13,877 nucleotides of DNA from NCBI GenBank assembly GCA_049515555.1, contig JBEKTY010000192.1, positions 1-13,877 of the forward strand. Reading direction: 5' to 3'. Each line of letters starts with the position of its first letter. Within the stretch, counting starts at the first letter, position 1. The notes under the pieces are model-generated. The model did not search any database and was not told where the DNA came from. It saw only the letters and a program-made list of their open reading frames with translations. Origin of the DNA: JBEKTY01 sp049515555 (GTDB taxonomy: Bacteria > Planctomycetota > Planctomycetia > Pirellulales > Thermoguttaceae). Position numbers and translations under genes: made by a program. Positions 11,976 through 13,877 of the stretch are shown here, piece after piece.

Positions 11976-13877
11976 TCACTGCTTCGGCAAATCGGCGGGG
12001 GTGCGGCCCAGTACGATCTGGTCGAAGGCGGCGCCGCCGCCTCGGACGCCCAGCGTCAGGCTGCGGATTCGCCAAGGCCGCTTGGCTGCGGCCCAAAGGT
12101 CAACCCGCACCACTTGCCAATCTCGCGGCGGCGTGCCGGTCTGCCGGACGACGGTTGCGCCATCGAAGGCCGTCGGCTCGCCCGCGGCGATCGACGGGCC
12201 CCCGTAATTGCTCTCGCTCACCCGCAGTGTAATCCCCTTCGTCTCGGGCGAGAGGGCCCGGAAGGCGAACTGCAAATAGCGGTACTGGCCGGGCTCGGGG
12301 TTCTCGGCGATCTCGAAGTCCCAGTTGCGGATCGTCTCGCCGAACTGCTGCTGAAAAGGCGGACCGGCGACAGCCTGGCCGCCGGCGGGCGGAGTGAGCG
12401 TCAGGCACCGGCCGCCGCTGTAGGCGCCCTCGACGGCCAGCGCCAACTGCCCTCCGCCGGAGTACAAATCGTGCCGGATGTCTTCCTGCTCGTCGAACAG
12501 CACGGCCAGCGGGCGCTTGGCCACCACGTCGGGATGCGAGCAGCGGAGCAACCGGCCGTGGAAGACGATCTGGGCCAGCCGCACGTTGCCGCACGCGCCC
12601 CAGGGCAGCACCAGGCGGAACCGCGCCGCCGCCACCGGCCGGGCGAAGCGGTGCGTGTGCACCGCCGCGTCGCTCAACATGGGCTGGATCGGCGCCCACG
12701 CCTCCCGGGCCGCGTCCCAGTAGTCGATCGACGTGTCGCGAAGCCAGCTCTCCGGGTGCCGGGGATCCTCGATCAGCGTTACGCCGCTGACTTGCATCTG
12801 CGTGCGGAAGGCGTCGATGATCAGGTAGTTCACGGGCGAGGTCTCGGCAAACGTGCCCAGCATTTCCCAGGGAATCCAGGCCTCGGCCGGCGGCTCGGCC
12901 TTCCCGTCATACAGCATGGCCGTCGTCTGCCGGGGCGTATGGGTCAGCTCCGTCGGGCCCTGCGCGGTCACCAACTGGATCAGCGGCTTAGTTTGAGCCA
13001 GCAGGTTCGCCGGTTGCTCGCCGGGTGGCACTTGCGTCTGGCGGGGACTGTCCCGATTTTCGTCCGACGAAAATGGGACTGTCCCCGTCGGCCGTGGCAC
13101 TGGCGCCTCGCCAGCGATGGCAATTTTCTCGGCGTTGCTCCAGGTGTCGATCCTGGCCGTGGGCGTCTGGTCGGCGGCCAGGATCGTGCCGCGGATGTCG
13201 GCGGCCTGGGGCGTCAGCCGCGTGTGCCAGCGCCGGCCGTAGGTCTTGTCCAGGCGGCAGACGCTCCCCTCCCACGTGGCCAGCAGCAGGCCGCCGTCGG
13301 CCAGCCAGGCGGGAACGGCCAGGGCCCCCGCGTCCTTCTGACAGAGCGTGCGGCCAGCCAGGTCGGTCACGTACACCGTGCCCAGTCCACTGGTGGCGAC
13401 CAGCCGCCCGTCGCCCGAGAACCGCGGAAAGTGCATGAGGTCGTCGCCGTGCACAATCCATTGCAGGCCGTCCGTCACGGAATACAGTTTGAGCTGGTTC
13501 ACCGCCACCACGGCGATCAGGGAGCCGTCGGGCGAGAGGCTGAAATCCTCGGCGGGCGTGGGAATAACGCGCACCGGGTGGCCCTGGCGGAGCACGTGCA
13601 GCCGGCCGCCGTCGGCAATGTTGTAAAGCCCGCAGGTGCCACCATCGGCCGAGGTGCGGGCGATACGGATCTCGCCGCTGGGGCCCAGCGCCTGCCGCCA
13701 CTTCCGCCCGCCGGCGTCGGCCGAATATGCCGTGGCCGTGGTGCCCTCGACGACCAGCAGCGTGGCGGCGTCCAGGGCCAGCAGCTTGCCGGCATGCCGC
13801 TGGTGCGTGTACCAGTCTTGCTGCCAAAGCGGCTTGCCCTCGGCCGACCAGACGGCCAGGCCCAGGTCGCCGGCGGT
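11976..13877 (-). CDS. Quinoprotein/WD40-like propeller protein with C-terminal beta-sandwich domains, 5' end outside window
   Basis: The frame is open to the right edge, so 633 residues are visible and the start is missing. The first third has propeller-type repeats: SAEGKPLWQQDW, SADAGGRKWRQAL, FSLSPDGSLIAVV, FPRFSGDGRLVATSG, VTDLAGRTLCQKDAG and LDKTYGRRWHTRL. These resemble PQQ/WD40-like blades. After a linker comes a region (IPWEMLGTFAETSPVNYLII, then YWDAAREAWAPIQP and RFRLVLPWG) that looks like an F5/8 type C-like sandwich. The C-terminal part (WDFEIAENPEPGQYRYLQFA, then VRVDLW and SLTLGVRGGGAAFDQIVLG) looks like a second jelly roll, often carbohydrate-binding. No catalytic motif is visible. 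A 44-bp palindromic element (13043-13086) is read through in the linker. The function is unknown; a large exported binding protein is likely but the signal peptide is not in view. Confidence 0.75.
   Translation of the reverse strand, partial: TAGDLGLAVWSAEGKPLWQQDWYTHQRHAGKLLALDAATLLVVEGTTATAYSADAGGRKWRQALGPSGEIRIARTSADGGTCGLYNIADGGRLHVLRQGHPVRVIPTPAEDFSLSPDGSLIAVVAVNQLKLYSVTDGLQWIVHGDDLMHFPRFSGDGRLVATSGLGTVYVTDLAGRTLCQKDAGALAVPAWLADGGLLLATWEGSVCRLDKTYGRRWHTRLTPQAADIRGTILAADQTPTARIDTWSNAEKIAIAGEAPVPRPTGTVPFSSDENRDSPRQTQVPPGEQPANLLAQTKPLIQLVTAQGPTELTHTPRQTTAMLYDGKAEPPAEAWIPWEMLGTFAETSPVNYLIIDAFRTQMQVSGVTLIEDPRHPESWLRDTSIDYWDAAREAWAPIQPMLSDAAVHTHRFARPVAAARFRLVLPWGACGNVRLAQIVFHGRLLRCSHPDVVAKRPLAVLFDEQEDIRHDLYSGGGQLALAVEGAYSGGRCLTLTPPAGGQAVAGPPFQQQFGETIRNWDFEIAENPEPGQYRYLQFAFRALSPETKGITLRVSESNYGGPSIAAGEPTAFDGATVVRQTGTPPRDWQVVRVDLWAAAKRPWRIRSLTLGVRGGGAAFDQIVLGRTPADLPKQ
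13043..13086. repeat. 44-bp palindromic element inside the propeller gene
   Basis: Outer arms GGGGACTGTCCC (13043-13054) and GGGACTGTCCCC (13075-13086) are inverted with one mismatch. The inner arms ATTTTCGTC (13056-13064) and GACGAAAAT (13066-13074) are perfect around a single C. On the coding strand it is translated as GTVPFSSDENRDSPR. It falls in the linker between the propeller and the sandwich domains and is an AT-containing patch in very GC-rich coding DNA. Confidence 0.8.

Overview
This is a high-GC bacterial window that looks like a planctomycete (Pirellulales-type), judged from content only. The pointers are a seven-repeat GloVer-type exported protein with a PEP-CTERM sorting tail, a Pro/Ala-rich lipoprotein, a signal-peptide nitrilase, a PIG-L deacetylase, a large quinoprotein/WD40-like propeller protein with C-terminal sandwich domains, and intergenic DNA packed with short palindromes and 7-bp-period repeats. 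No rRNA, tRNA, CRISPR array or transposase gene was seen.

Layout. 1-155: the C-terminal end of an FAD/NAD(P) oxidoreductase of the GltD (glutamate synthase small subunit) type. 156-1169: about 1 kb of non-coding DNA holding heptamer arrays, a 29-bp inverted repeat and a 20-bp perfect palindrome, ending in a good sigma70-type promoter. 1170-2510: the PEP-CTERM propeller-like protein. 2511-2997: a second repeat-rich gap. 2998-3684: a small Cys-cluster, Pro/Ala-rich lipoprotein. 3758-3836: a perfect 27-bp inverted repeat just before mnmG. 3846-5741: mnmG, tRNA uridine modification. 5919-7355: aspartate ammonia-lyase. 7525-8053: a RelB/ParD-type antitoxin and ParE/RelE-type toxin pair with its own promoter. 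8186-9430: hydF, the [FeFe]-hydrogenase maturation GTPase scaffold. 9631-11115: an exported carbon-nitrogen hydrolase. 11134-11901 and 11976-13877 (both minus strand): a PIG-L deacetylase and a large propeller protein running off the right edge.

How the genes may work together. The most suggestive physiological grouping is aspA and hydF, separated only by a toxin-antitoxin pair. HydF has no known role outside [FeFe]-hydrogenase assembly, so the host should make H2 or oxidise it under anoxic conditions; hydE, hydG and the hydrogenase are not in this window. The exported nitrilase, PIG-L enzyme and propeller protein form a convergent group whose substrate cannot be told from sequence.

The most unusual feature is the non-coding DNA. 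Three unrelated sequence families all follow a 7-bp period (GACGGAC-, CCTTCCG- and ACTAGCC-type). One family sits in the same place, 13-15 nt before the start codon, in front of two different exported-protein genes. Several separate palindromic elements also occur, one of them inside a coding region where it is read through in frame.
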